NCBI GenBank assembly: GCA_007922195.1
Contig: ML682092.1
Location: 772,035 to 836,034, forward strand
Direction of reading: 5' to 3'
DNA length: 64,000 nt
DNA from: Podocnemis expansa
Lineage: Eukaryota > Chordata > Testudines > Podocnemididae
Positions 1 to 9,143 of the stretch are shown here, piece by piece. Both the position numbers and the translations under genes were made by a program. How positions within the stretch are numbered: position 1 is the first letter of the stretch; each line of letters opens with the position of its first letter. Below the pieces are notes generated by a model that saw only the letters and a program-made list of their open reading frames with translations, made no database searches and was not told where the DNA came from.

Positions 1-524
1 TTACCTTACAGAGATCTCGTGGAGCTAGCTCTCCGAGGGGTACAGTACAGCGGGTTTTATAGTACAGTCTACAGGAAAAGGGGTAAGGCGGGCACAGAGC
101 CAATCATAATTCAGGGTCGGGGGCTGTATACCTTATATGTCTGGTCACCTCACCTGGTCAGGGAAGGGTTATTTCCTAATATGATGCATCTGGGCCCATG
201 TGACTGACCCGGAGATTGGTGAGGGCAGGTGAGATGTGACTACCCTGGGTCCCTGAAATGGTGTCTCAGGATCCAAAATGGAGTCTGCTGACTCATGCTA
301 ACCCCTTCACCTACAAAGGGGTCAAGGAGCCCTGAGAGGTCTGTAAGGGGAATCTGAGATGAGGGGAGGGTGAGCAGAAGGAAGAGAGAGAAAGAGAGAG
401 AGAGAGAGAGTGAAAGAGAGACTACATGGCAGGGCATCCCCTATGGGGACCCAATTGGATAACGTTAGTGCCCCATGTTCCCTGCCATTTGATTTATATG
501 CAACAGGGTAGGGAAGTATGAAAG
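1..524. other. Unassigned flank with a (GA)n microsatellite
   Basis: No gene or known repeat is recognised. A GA-rich simple repeat lies at about 381-421. The sequence is the left flank of the hAT element that starts at 525, and it resumes after 6602. Confidence 0.5.
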
Positions 525-789
525 CAGGGGTTTCAAACTCAAATCACCATGAAGGCCACATGAGGACCAGGATATTGGCCTGAGGGCTGCACCTCAAAAA
601 GTGCCTTCCCCCGGCCCAGGGTCCAGAGCCCAATCCAGTCCAGCAGTGAGGAGCCAGATCTGTCCCCAGTGGCCTTCCTGCAGTGGCTAGGGATGGATCC
701 AGATGCCTTCTGCTGGATGGATCCATTTCCTGCCCCCCCTGGCCTTCTGCTGCCTTCCCCTGAGTTGCCCAGAATCCCCAATCCATTCC

Positions 790-1290
790 TTAACCCCCCA
801 TCCTTCCACCAGCTCCCTGCTCTCCTCCAAGCCCTTTCCTAAACCCTGCACAGTGCCACCAGCTCCTCATGCTCTTCCCTAATGCTCCCAGAGTGCCACC
901 AGCTCCACACATTCCCCAGGCCCTTTCCTACCCCCCCCCCCCATGGTGCTGGCAGCTCCCTATGCTCCCCGAGCTCTTTCCTAACCCCCCAATGGTGCTG
1001 CCAGCTCCCTGCACTCCCCAGGCCCTTTTCTAACCCCCCTCTCCCATGGTGCTGCCAGTTCCCTGGGCCCTTTCCTACCCCCCCCCATGGTGCTGCCAGC
1101 TCCCCACAGTCCACTGGGCCCTTCCTTAACCCCTCAAACCTGCCACCAGCTCCCCACTCTCCTCCAGGCCTTTCCATAACACCTGCACAGTGCCTGCCAG
1201 CTCCCCAGGATCTTCCCCACCCCACCTCTCCACCCTGCAGCCAGCTCTTCACACTGCCTGGGCAATTCTTTAACCCCCCCCCCCATGGTG
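790..1290. repeat. Minisatellite inside the hAT element
   Basis: About ten degenerate units of roughly 42-54 bp repeat the pattern GTGCTGCCAGCTCCC, then CCCCAGGCCC, then TTTCCTAACCCCCC. The units are C-rich on this strand and give long proline-rich open frames that are not genes. Confidence 0.75.
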
Positions 1291-1950
1291 CCCCCACACT
1301 CCCCCAAGCCATCCAGCCCCCAAGGCCTGTTCCAGGCAGCTGCCTTCCCCCAAGCTGATCCCCCTTACATGGCTGTCAGAGCAGCTGCACCACAGGCTGT
1401 GCTTCCTCCCCCCCAGAAGGCAGTGGGCTGGGGTTTGAACACTATGCCTGGCCCTCTCCACCTCCAGCACAGAGCCAGGAGCAGGCAGGTCTGGGGTGGA
1501 GCAGGTACATGTGGCCTGGGCCCAGGGTCTCTGGGCCAGCCTGCGCTGCCCACACGTGACAGTTCTCAGTGGTCCAGCCATGGCTGGGGACGGACCCTCA
1601 CCAGCAGCATGGCCTCGGCCAGGAGCAGCTCCTGCCAGTGGTCTCAAGGCTGGGGGAAGCAGCGTCAGCCTGGGCTGGATCTCACGGGCCTTGCATTGCT
1701 GAGGTCCTGGTATTGGATTGGGTTGGCTTGGCCTGCACTTCCCTCCTCTTCCTTGGGGTGGGGGTGGGGCAGGCCAATTGGCCCTCGGCCCGACTCCCCC
1801 ATGGCCCTGATGGCGGGAGTTTTAAGAACTCCCTGTCTGATGTAGCTCCTTACCCGGCCAGAACACTTTAAAATGCCTTGCCTGGGGCTTTGGCCTGGCC
1901 TAATTTTGGTACTAGTCCTTCCCTACCCCGCCCTGCCTAGGGGCTTCCTG

Positions 1951-2136
1951 TGTTGTGTTTCGGACTACCTAGGGTCATTGGGGTTGCCATAGTAATAAAT
2001 GGGAGAGTCGTTTAGGTGCTAGGAAAACCTGTCTGTCTCCTCTCTCTCTCTCAGTTCTCTTTCAATAAAGACTTCTTATACAGCTCTGAATATGCTGTCC
2101 TCCTTATTGGATTATAATCTCCCTTAAAACTCTACA
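1951..2136 (+). repeat. 5' LTR of the gypsy element
   Basis: The 186-bp LTR starts TGTTGTGTTTCGGAC and ends CTCTACA. It contains an AATAAA polyadenylation signal (in TTTCAATAAAGAC) and a CT-rich tract just before it. Confidence 0.9.
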
Positions 2137-2138
2137 TC

Positions 2139-2157
2139 TGGCGACAGAGGATGGGAT
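2139..2157 (+). promoter_or_regulatory. Putative primer-binding site
   Basis: The sequence two bases after the 5' LTR begins TGGCGAC, the usual place and TGG start of a tRNA primer-binding site. I cannot name the tRNA. Confidence 0.45.
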
Positions 2158-2366
2158 ATGTGATGGAGTGGCTATCCTCAACAATCCTGGCAACTCTGGA
2201 AAACCAGAATACAATGTAAGAAGCAAAACTTTATTTTACTGCTTGCATGGGGGTTGGGATGTAGCTGTGAAAGCTGATCTGTTTGCCTAAGGGCTAGCTG
2301 GCTATTCTGAAAGCTGATCTGCCTGTTGTTAAGAGAAGAGACAAACAATAACCACAAGAGGGCATC

Positions 2367-4208
2367 ATGGCTTTACTTACTACAACCTTTGAAGCATATG
2401 ATCATTCGGCAGCTTCCTGGCAGACATATACAGCCCGATTTCAAAATTTTGTAATAGCAAACAACATAACAGATGAGAAGAAGGTACCAGTTTTTCTAAC
2501 GGTCATTGGAGTTAAGATTTATAATTTGCTATGTGATTTGCTTTATCCAGAGAAGCCAGAGCAGAAACCTTATGGGGACCTAGTGGAAGTTCTGGGAGCA
2601 CATTTTTCCCCAAAGCCACTAGTAACTGCCGAGAGGTATAGGTTCTACCAAAGGAACCAAGAGGAAGGTAAATCAGTTGTACAATTTGTAGCAGCTCTGA
2701 GGAAGCTCGCAGCACACTGTGACTTCAAGAACATGTTAGAGGAAATGCTGTGTGACAGGCTGGTGTGTGGCCTGCACAGTGAATCAACACGAAAACGCCT
2801 ATTGACTGAAGGTCAACTCACCTTGCAGAAGGCTGTGGAAATTGCAGTCTCCATTGAACGCGTCACCAAAGACATGCAACAGATCGGGGTCAGTGTCCAT
2901 AAAGTATCCCTACAACCTGCCCCCAGGGCACTGGGGAGACAAGAATGTTACCAGAGTGGGAAGCAGGACCACCTCGCATCTGAGTGCCGGTTTAAGGAAC
3001 TACTGTGTCGACAATGTGGTAAGAGAGGGCACATTGAACGTGCCTGCAAACAAAGGAAGGGTCAGCCAAACAGAAGAGGCAGACCTGAGAAAAATGGGCC
3101 GTTGGTTTGGTGGACTAAGAGGGAAATTCTGCATGCAGTAGAGCAGAATACAGGTGATCATAGTGATGCCCAATTGGAACATGAAGATTCCCTCCATGTT
3201 TTGTCTGTAACAGCTGGCCCATGTAAATTCTGGGTAACACCTATGTTGGAAGGCAAACCTACACGCATGGAACTGGACACTGGAGCAGCAATTTCATTAG
3301 TTTCTAACATTGTGTATGAGAAGGACTTTAGACATCTGCCACTTAAGCCGACAGTAGTCGTTTTGAAGACATATACTGGAGAGACTGTTCCCCTGTTGGG
3401 TACTATTGATGTGAAAGTAGAACTCAATGGACAGACCATAAAGCTACCACTGTTTGTGGTAAAGGGGAATTACCCAGCCCTAATGGGAAGATCTTGGAAC
3501 AGGAAAATCCAACTCGATTGGTCACAAGTGCATCAATTGACTAAAGAAGAAATGAATCTAGCAGCGTTACTAACGAAACATGCTGCTGTTTTTGGTGAAG
3601 ACTCAGGCAGTATGAAGGGAATCACTGTGAAATTAAATATAAAGCCTGATTGCCAACCAAAATGTTTGAAGGCCAGGATGCTGCCATTTGCCATCAGACC
3701 CAAGATGGAAGAAAACTTGGAGCAGTTAGTCAAAGGGGGAGTCTTGGTGCCAGTTACTCACAGCCAGTGGGCGACACCCATTGTCCCAATAGTGAAGAAG
3801 GATGGCTCCTTTCGGATTTCTGGAGATTTCAAGGTCACTGTCAACCCAGTGTTATGTGCAGAACAATATCCTCTTCCCCGCATTGAGGACATCTTTGCAG
3901 GTTTGGCTGGAGGACAAAAATTTAGCAAGATTGATTTGAGTCAAGCGTACTTACAGATGCATGTTGAAGAAGAATCTCAAGAATTGTTGACAATCGTAAC
4001 ACATAAGGGGCTGTACAGATACTGTCATTTACCTTTCGGCATTACTTCAGCCCCAGCTTTGTTCCAAAGGGCAATGGATCAGATTTTGAGTGATTTATCA
4101 GGAGTACAGTGCTATCTGGATGACATCCTGGTCACGGGCAAAAATGAGGAGGAACACCTTACGAACTTGGAAGCTACTCTGCAAAGACTGGAAGAGTATG
4201 GTCTATGA
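2367..4208 (+). pseudogene. Gypsy Gag-protease-RT (5' part of gag-pol)
   Basis: This frame encodes 613 residues from an ATG to a premature TGA at 4206-4208. Residues 1-190 look like a Gag capsid region. Two zinc knuckles follow at about 194-227; the first has lost its second Cys (CYQSGKQDHLASEC) and the second is intact (CRQCGKRGHIERAC). The protease LDTGA motif is at about 303-307. The reverse transcriptase starts near residue 420 and shows YLDD at 583-586. Gag and Pol are in one frame with no frameshift signal. The stop sits where RT continues in the same frame (next codons encode VHRDKC), so a CGA-to-TGA change is likely. The element is a retrotransposon, not a host gene. Confidence 0.9.
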
Positions 4209-5009
4209 GTTCACAGAGACAAATGTAAGTTTTTCCAGCCCTCAGTTGAATATTTAGGACATATAATTGATGGTGATGGTCTCCATAAGTCTCCAACCAA
4301 GGTTAAGGCTATTGTGGATGCTCCGCTACCTCAGAACATAAGCAAACTTTGCTGTTTTTTAGGCTTATTAAACTCTTATGGCAAGTTTATTCCACAATTA
4401 GCGACACTCCTGAAACCCCTACATGAGCTTCTCAGGCCGAAAAAGGCCTGGAACTGGATTGAAGCCTGTGATGTTGCCTTTAATGAAGCTAAACACTCAC
4501 TGGTACCCTCTAAGGTTCTGACACATTTTGACCCATCCTTGCCCCTACAGTTGGCTTGTGATGCCTCCCCTTATGGAGTTGGGGCTGTATTGTCACATAT
4601 TATGCCTTCTGGTGAAGAGAGGCCAATTGCTTTTGCTTCATGCTCCTTGACTAAGGCAGAAACTAATTATGCCCAAATTGAACGTGAAGCACTGGGCATT
4701 GTTTTTGGTGTTCGGAAATTTCACCAGTACCTGTGGGGAAAGAAGTTCACACTTCTCACTGACCATCGACCCCTGACATCAATTTTGGGGCCACACACAG
4801 GCATCCCACATTTGGCTGCTAGTCGGATGCAACGATGGGCATTGATACTTTCTGGATACAGATATGAAATCAAGTACAGGCAATCCTCTTTGCATTGCAA
4901 TGCTGATGGCCTTTCAAGGCTACCCTTACCGGCACACCATCAGGATCAGGGCCAGGAAGGAATTGCTGTGGATGCCCATTCAAAATGGCCAGAAGTCTCG
5001 GTAATGTAG
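4209..5009 (+). pseudogene. Gypsy RT thumb and RNase H
   Basis: This continues the same reading frame after the TGA. It begins with the RT connection region (YLGHIIDGDGL) and runs into an RNase H domain with its acidic residues in LACDASPYG, QIEREALG and LLTDHRPL, followed by NADGLSRLPL. It ends at an in-frame TAG (5007-5009). Just before the stop the frame jumps from the end of RNase H to the core integrase segment AVDAHSKWPEV. The N-terminal HHCC zinc-binding region and the first catalytic Asp of integrase are therefore missing. Confidence 0.88.
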
Positions 5010-5903
5010 TCCACTACTACAGAAGCCACTATTCAGACCCTGCGTGGCGTTTTTAGTCATTGTGGTCTTCCAGAACAGCTGGTGAGTGACATTGGACCAC
5101 AATTCATTTCTCAGGATTTTGAAACTTTTATGAAGGCCAATGGAATACATCACATCAGGTCAGCACCGTATCATCCTTCCACCAATGGACTTGCTGAAAG
5201 GTTTGTACAGACTATGAAGAAAGCTCTAAAATCTGCAAAGGGACGTTCACCTCTTCATAAGCGTCTGGACAACTTCTTGTTGTCCTACAGAAACACTCCA
5301 CAGGCTACAACTAAGGCATCTCCACCTTTTCTTATGATGGGATGGCAGTTGCACTCTTGCTTTGATTTGTTGAAACCACGAGACACACGGCAAGTGGTTC
5401 AACGCCAACAGCAGGACCAGGTCAGCAGACGTTCACCAAGAACAAAGGGCCACACCTTTAGTATTGGACAGCCAGTTCTTGCACGAAACTATGTTTCAGG
5501 AGCTAAATGGGTCCCAGCAACGGTCATTGCCCAGGTCCTGTCTGTTTCCTACTCTGTCCAGACAGCGAGTGGCCTAGTTTGGCGATGGCATGTAGATCAG
5601 CTGCTCCTCCGTCATATCCACCCAGAAGATGCATCTCCAGCAGACATATCTGACTTCACCCTTACTGACGATACAACATCAGAGCATGAAACTACTATTT
5701 CTGTCTCTCCTGCTCCAGCCACCCCTTCAATGCCTTCTGCCTCCCTGGACCAACCGGACACAACATCCTCTCCGGTTCCGGCTACTTCCCCAGTACCTGT
5801 GATCCCACCACCACCACCACCACCACCTTGTGGGGTGGGCACACCAGAAGTTCGCCGTAATCCACCTTGCAACAGAAGGCCTCCTAATTGGCTGGATCTT
5901 TAG
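5010..5903 (+). pseudogene. Gypsy integrase, C-terminal part
   Basis: It is in the same frame as the upstream pieces. The second catalytic Asp is in LVSDIGPQF and the catalytic Glu in PSTNGLAERFVQ. A C-terminal domain follows (GQPVLARNYVSG to VWRWHVDQLL), then a Ser/Thr/Pro-rich tail with an eight-proline run. Together with the upstream deletion, only two of the three catalytic acids remain, so the integrase should be dead even without the stop codon. Confidence 0.88.
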
Positions 5904-6041
5904 CTAGTGGTGACCCCCTCTTCATGGGGCAGAATAATTCCCCGGGGGTTCGCCGGAGATGGGGCAGTCTACCCTCATCTCCTAGTTTAGTTCTTATTCT
6001 TTCGGGGGGAGAGGGCTTTATTCTGGCGGGGGGGTGTTCAT

Positions 6042-6057
6042 TAGAGGGGGAGGAATA
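6042..6057 (+). promoter_or_regulatory. Polypurine tract
   Basis: The purine-rich stretch AGAGGGGGAGGAATA lies directly against the 3' LTR, where plus-strand synthesis is primed in LTR retrotransposons. Confidence 0.75.
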
Positions 6058-6239
6058 TGTGGTGTTTTGGACTACCTAGGGTCATTGGGGTTGCCATAAT
6101 GATAAATGGGAGAGTCGTTTAGGTGCTAGGAAAACCTGTCTCCTCTCTCTCTCTCAGTTCTCTTTCAATAAAGACTTCTTATACAGCTCTAAATATGCTG
6201 TCCTCCTTATTGGATTATAATCTCCCTTAAAACTCTACA
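6058..6239 (+). repeat. 3' LTR of the gypsy element
   Basis: The 182-bp LTR starts TGTGGTGTTTTGGAC and ends CTCTACA. It lacks a 4-bp TGTC repeat present in the 5' LTR. Confidence 0.9.
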
Positions 6240-6602
6240 TCCTGGAGCTCCCCAACCACAGACCCCCCATTAACCTTCCTCACACACTCAGGCCACCCTC
6301 CTTTCAGCCAGAGCGTGGGTGAGTGGTGCAGCTCCCAGCTGGCAGTTCAGCTCCTCCCTGGCAGTTTCTGATGATGCAGGATGGTGGGGCAGGCTATGTT
6401 ATGTGGCCCACCCCACCCTGGAAGCACTGGAGATGCTGAGCTCACAGCCCACAGAGGGGCTCAGCACTTGAAAAGCACCGTGGGACAATTTTGACCCATG
6501 GGGTGAAGGGGTTGGGAAGCCCTGGATTCAGGGGCCACAGGAGATAACACTGTGGACTGCATGCAGCCCATGGGCCACATGTTTGAGACCCCTATATTAA
6601 AG

Positions 6603-7149
6603 TATTCTCCGTCTCCTTCATGGGTGGAAGGAGGATTCTCTCTCTATCCTCACAACCTATAGGTACATCCTGGGGCAGGCCACCTTAGGAGTGTGTTGAC
6701 AGGGTAACTCAATCAAGCTGCAGAAATGGCTAGGAGGAGTTAAGGAGGTTTGCTTGCCCCTTCTATTATATGTCTCAGGAGGTCCAGCTGATGAGACTCC
6801 TGGGTCTCTAACCGTAGGCATGGGAGGGGTTAGAAGTCTACTCCCTTGTCCAGCAAAGTGGGGGTTACCAAACTCCAGCGCTAGTGTGAGTGAAAAACAG
6901 AATTGCAGCAAATAAACCAGATGCTCATTCTTGCATGCAGGAATAAATATAGGCAGCTAAATATTAAGTGGATGCGGTACTCCAGTATGCATCCAAGCTA
7001 ACGCAGGTTCTAGCGTGAATGACGCAGAGCCCTGGTGGGAGGACTGCAGGGAAGTGGTCTGAACACCAAGTCCCTAGGATTGTAATTCAGCTCTAGAGTG
7101 GTTGAGTTGGATGCCAAAGGAAGAACTCTGAGTGCACTCATATCTCACA
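6603..7149. other. Unassigned sequence
   Basis: This continues the flank seen at 1-524. I recognise no gene, RNA or repeat. Confidence 0.4.
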
Positions 7150-7193
7150 AAAAAAAAAAAAAAAAAAAGAATCATGTGGCACTTAAAGACTAA

Positions 7194-7615
7194 GGGTATG
7201 TCCACATGTCTCTTTTATTTTGAAATAACACTGGTTATTTCAAAATAAAAAAGATTAGGTCCACATGATGTTTTCTTATTTCGAAATGACAGGCTCTGTC
7301 ATTTTAAAATAAGAACTGTCATTCAAAACAGCTTAAACCCCATTCATTTCAAAACAGCTGTTATTTTGAAATGGTTATTTCGAAATAATGCCGTTTGGAC
7401 ATGTTGTTTCGAAACAACACCATTGTTTTGAAACAACTGTTTTGAAACAATATGTCCAAATGGCCTTATTTCAAAATAACCATTTCAAAATAACAGCCAT
7501 TTCGATAGCTTTCCCTTAACTTGAATTAACTTCTTTCAAAATAAGGACTTTATTTCAAAATAACTCATTTCAAACTAACTTATTTTGAAATAACGATGTA
7601 TGTGTGGACATAGCC
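7194..7615. mobile_element. Harbinger-type MITE
   Basis: The 422-bp element starts GGGTATGTCCACATG and ends GTGTGGACATAGCC. It is flanked by a 3-bp duplication TAA (7191-7193 and 7616-7618). Without it the PLE tail reads straight through. The interior is made of many short palindromes of the type TTATTTCGAAATAA. The ends and palindromes match those of the two-gene Harbinger at 8812-12460, its likely source of transposase. Confidence 0.9.
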
Positions 7616-7907
7616 TAACAAATTTATTTTTCGCATGAGCTTTCAAGGGAGAAAATCCCACTTCGTCAGATGCTTTGAAGATGGGTGAACTTACAGAATG
7701 GAATGAAAATAAATGCAAGGGGGTGTAAAACATAGGATCAAGTCATACAGTAACAGCAAATCAGAGCAGTTGTTAGGTTCAAGCCCTGGGAAGCCTGAAG
7801 TCAAATCACATTCGTAATGGGAAAAAAACCCCATAGTCTTGATTCAATCCTGCCTTCACAGAATTTAATTTGCATATTAATTCGAGTTCAGCTGTTTCTC
7901 TTTCAAG

Positions 7908-8276
7908 TCATGATGTCTGAGTCACATCTCTGACAATGGTCGTTAACAAATCATTTATCAAGTGATTAGAAAGATGGAAGTGCTCAGCAACTGGTTTTTT
8001 GGTTTTGTGATTTCTGATATCAGTCCTATGTTCCTTTATTCTTTTGCGCAGGGATCGTCCTGTTTGTCCAATGTATAAGGTGTTGGGGCATTTCTGGCAC
8101 ATGATGGCATAGATCACATTAGTGCATGAGCAAGTTAATGAGCCTTTGATGGAGCAGCAGGCTTGAGTGGGACCTATGTTGGTATCTATTGTGCAGATAT
8201 GTGGGCAGACTTGGCAGTGTGGTTTGTTGCAGGGGTGTGTCCCTGCTCTAATGTTTCCGTTGTTAGATCAGTTGCT
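7908..8276 (-). pseudogene. PLE GIY-YIG endonuclease domain, copy A
   Basis: On the minus strand the frame reads a Cys/His-rich segment (HPCNKPHCQVCPHIC), then the GIY-YIG nuclease core (CPNTLYIGQTGRSLRKR) and a conserved HFHLSNHLI block. In PLEs this domain nicks target DNA for insertion. A TGA at 7908-7910 truncates it; the plus-strand copy at 18159 has CGA there and continues for another 20-odd residues. The RT-side portion is on the far side of the DIRS insertion. Confidence 0.85.
8270..8276. repeat. 7-bp direct repeat at the left DIRS junction
   Basis: AGTTGCT occurs here and again at 17827-17833, directly outside the DIRS element. Removing the DIRS and one copy leaves the PLE frame open across the joint in the same phase. 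Confidence 0.7.
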
Positions 8277-8309
8277 TACTTACCAGTAACCATCCTTCTT
8301 CGAGATGGG

Positions 8310-8465
8310 CTGCTCACATACATTCAGTTACAGGTGTCTACATGCCACAGCACACAGTAGCTCAGAAAGTTTTTAGCATTAGCCTGTCAGGTCAGGGCAC
8401 ATGGCCAACACCCCCTCCGCACCGTGACCACAGCTATATAGGTGACCGCGACCCTGACCCTCCCA
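8310..8465. repeat. DIRS copy 1 left inverted terminal repeat
   Basis: The segment from CTGCTCACATACATTCAG through GGTCAGGGCACATGGC to GACCCTGACCCTCCC is the inverted copy of 17654-17808. It includes a TATATA motif near 8436. The outer tip 8281-8309 (CCATCCTTCTTCGAGATGGG) is not shared with the other end. Confidence 0.88.
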
Positions 8466-8510
8466 GCCCCATATACCTTTGCCAACTCCGTTGCAGGGAC
8501 GGTGGGAGGG

Positions 8511-8610
8511 GCCTGAATGTATATAAGCAGCCCATCTCGAAGAAGGACGGTTACTAGTAAGTAACCAACCATTCTCCCTCGAGTGCTGCTCAAATCATTC
8601 AGTTACAGGT
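8511..8610. repeat. DIRS copy 1 internal complementary region
   Basis: Bases 8514-8553 are complementary to the left outer tip (8286-8325). Bases 8570-8610 are complementary to the right outer tip (17790-17826). The segment is therefore a complement of the two ends joined, which is how the DIRS internal complementary region is thought to restore full ends on a circular intermediate. Confidence 0.88.
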
Positions 8611-8639
8611 GACTGCTAGCCGTACCCGAGGATGGTGGG

Positions 8640-8811
8640 AGGAGTTACAGTCTACCCATACTGAGTACAGCTCTGCTCAAAGTGGCATCGTCTCTAGTGT
8701 GTTGGGCAATGGTGTAGTGCATCATGAACGTATGTATCGATGACCACATAGTGGCCCTGCAGATCTCTTAGATTGGGACCTTGGTGAATCCTGGTAGAGT
8801 GGGCTCTCACA
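8640..8811 (-). pseudogene. DIRS tyrosine recombinase, C-terminal exon-like fragment (copy 1)
   Basis: On the minus strand it encodes EICRATMWSSIHTFMMHY, the segment carrying the nucleophilic Tyr of DIRS recombinases. It is separated from the rest of the gene (12461-13810) only by the Harbinger insertion. A stop precedes EIC. Confidence 0.75.
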
Positions 8812-9143
8812 GGCCATGTCTACACAGTACTTTTATTTCAAAATAACAAGTGTTATTTCGAAATAAAAGAAATTAGGTCTACATGATGTTTTCTTATTTT
8901 GAAAGGACGGATTCCGTCCTTTCAAAATAAGAAGCGCTGTTTCAAAACAGGTTAAACCCCAATTGTTTCAAAACAGCCGTTATCTCTAAATGGTTGTTTC
9001 AAAATAATGCCAATTAGACGCGTTATTTCAAAATTGCTGTTATTTCAAAATAATGCGTTTTGACCTTCTTCCCAGGGTGCACAGTACCCACAGGAAGAAG
9101 GAAGTGCCCTGCCCTGGCAGCGCGCTGACAGACCTCCGCAGGC

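Larger units (their letters stand above)
1951..6239 (+). mobile_element. Ty3/gypsy LTR retrotransposon, full length but defective
   Basis: Two direct LTRs (1951-2136 and 6058-6239) begin TG and end CA. They flank a 3.9-kb interior with Gag, aspartic protease, reverse transcriptase, RNase H and integrase in that order. The exact 5-bp repeat TCCTG at 1946-1950 and 6240-6244 is the target-site duplication. I count five substitutions and one 4-bp indel between the LTRs, roughly 2.7% divergence, so the insertion is moderately young and later than the hAT that contains it. Protease-RT-RNase H-integrase order places it in Ty3/gypsy; the clade is not resolved. Confidence 0.92.
525..6594. mobile_element. 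Non-autonomous hAT element, split by a Ty3/gypsy insertion
   Basis: The left end reads CAGGGGTTTCAAACTC and the right end is its imperfect inverted repeat (GTTTGAGACCCCTA). The flanking 8-mers TATGAAAG (517-524) and TATTAAAG (6595-6602) match at 7 of 8 positions, as expected for a hAT target-site duplication. Without the gypsy element (1951-6239) and one copy of its TSD, about 1.8 kb of non-coding, GC-rich hAT sequence remains. A related, more decayed left end is at 21896. No transposase frame is present, so it must have depended on a transposase made elsewhere. Confidence 0.8.
7150..8276 (-). mobile_element. Penelope-like element, 3' half (copy A)
   Basis: Read on the minus strand this is the C-terminal coding part and 3' tail of a PLE. 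The tail ends in the block GTCTTTAAGTGCCACATGA, followed on the plus strand by an A-run at 7150-7168. It is interrupted by a Harbinger MITE at 7194-7615. The 5' continuation of the same copy lies beyond the DIRS element, at 17827-18160. Confidence 0.85.

Noticed and set aside
839..1845. Proline- and glycine-rich open frames on both strands
   Set aside because: They come from the C-rich minisatellite in the hAT element.
2367..5903. A domesticated gag-pol host gene
   Set aside because: Two in-frame stops, an integrase deletion and intact LTRs with a target duplication point to a decaying retrotransposon.
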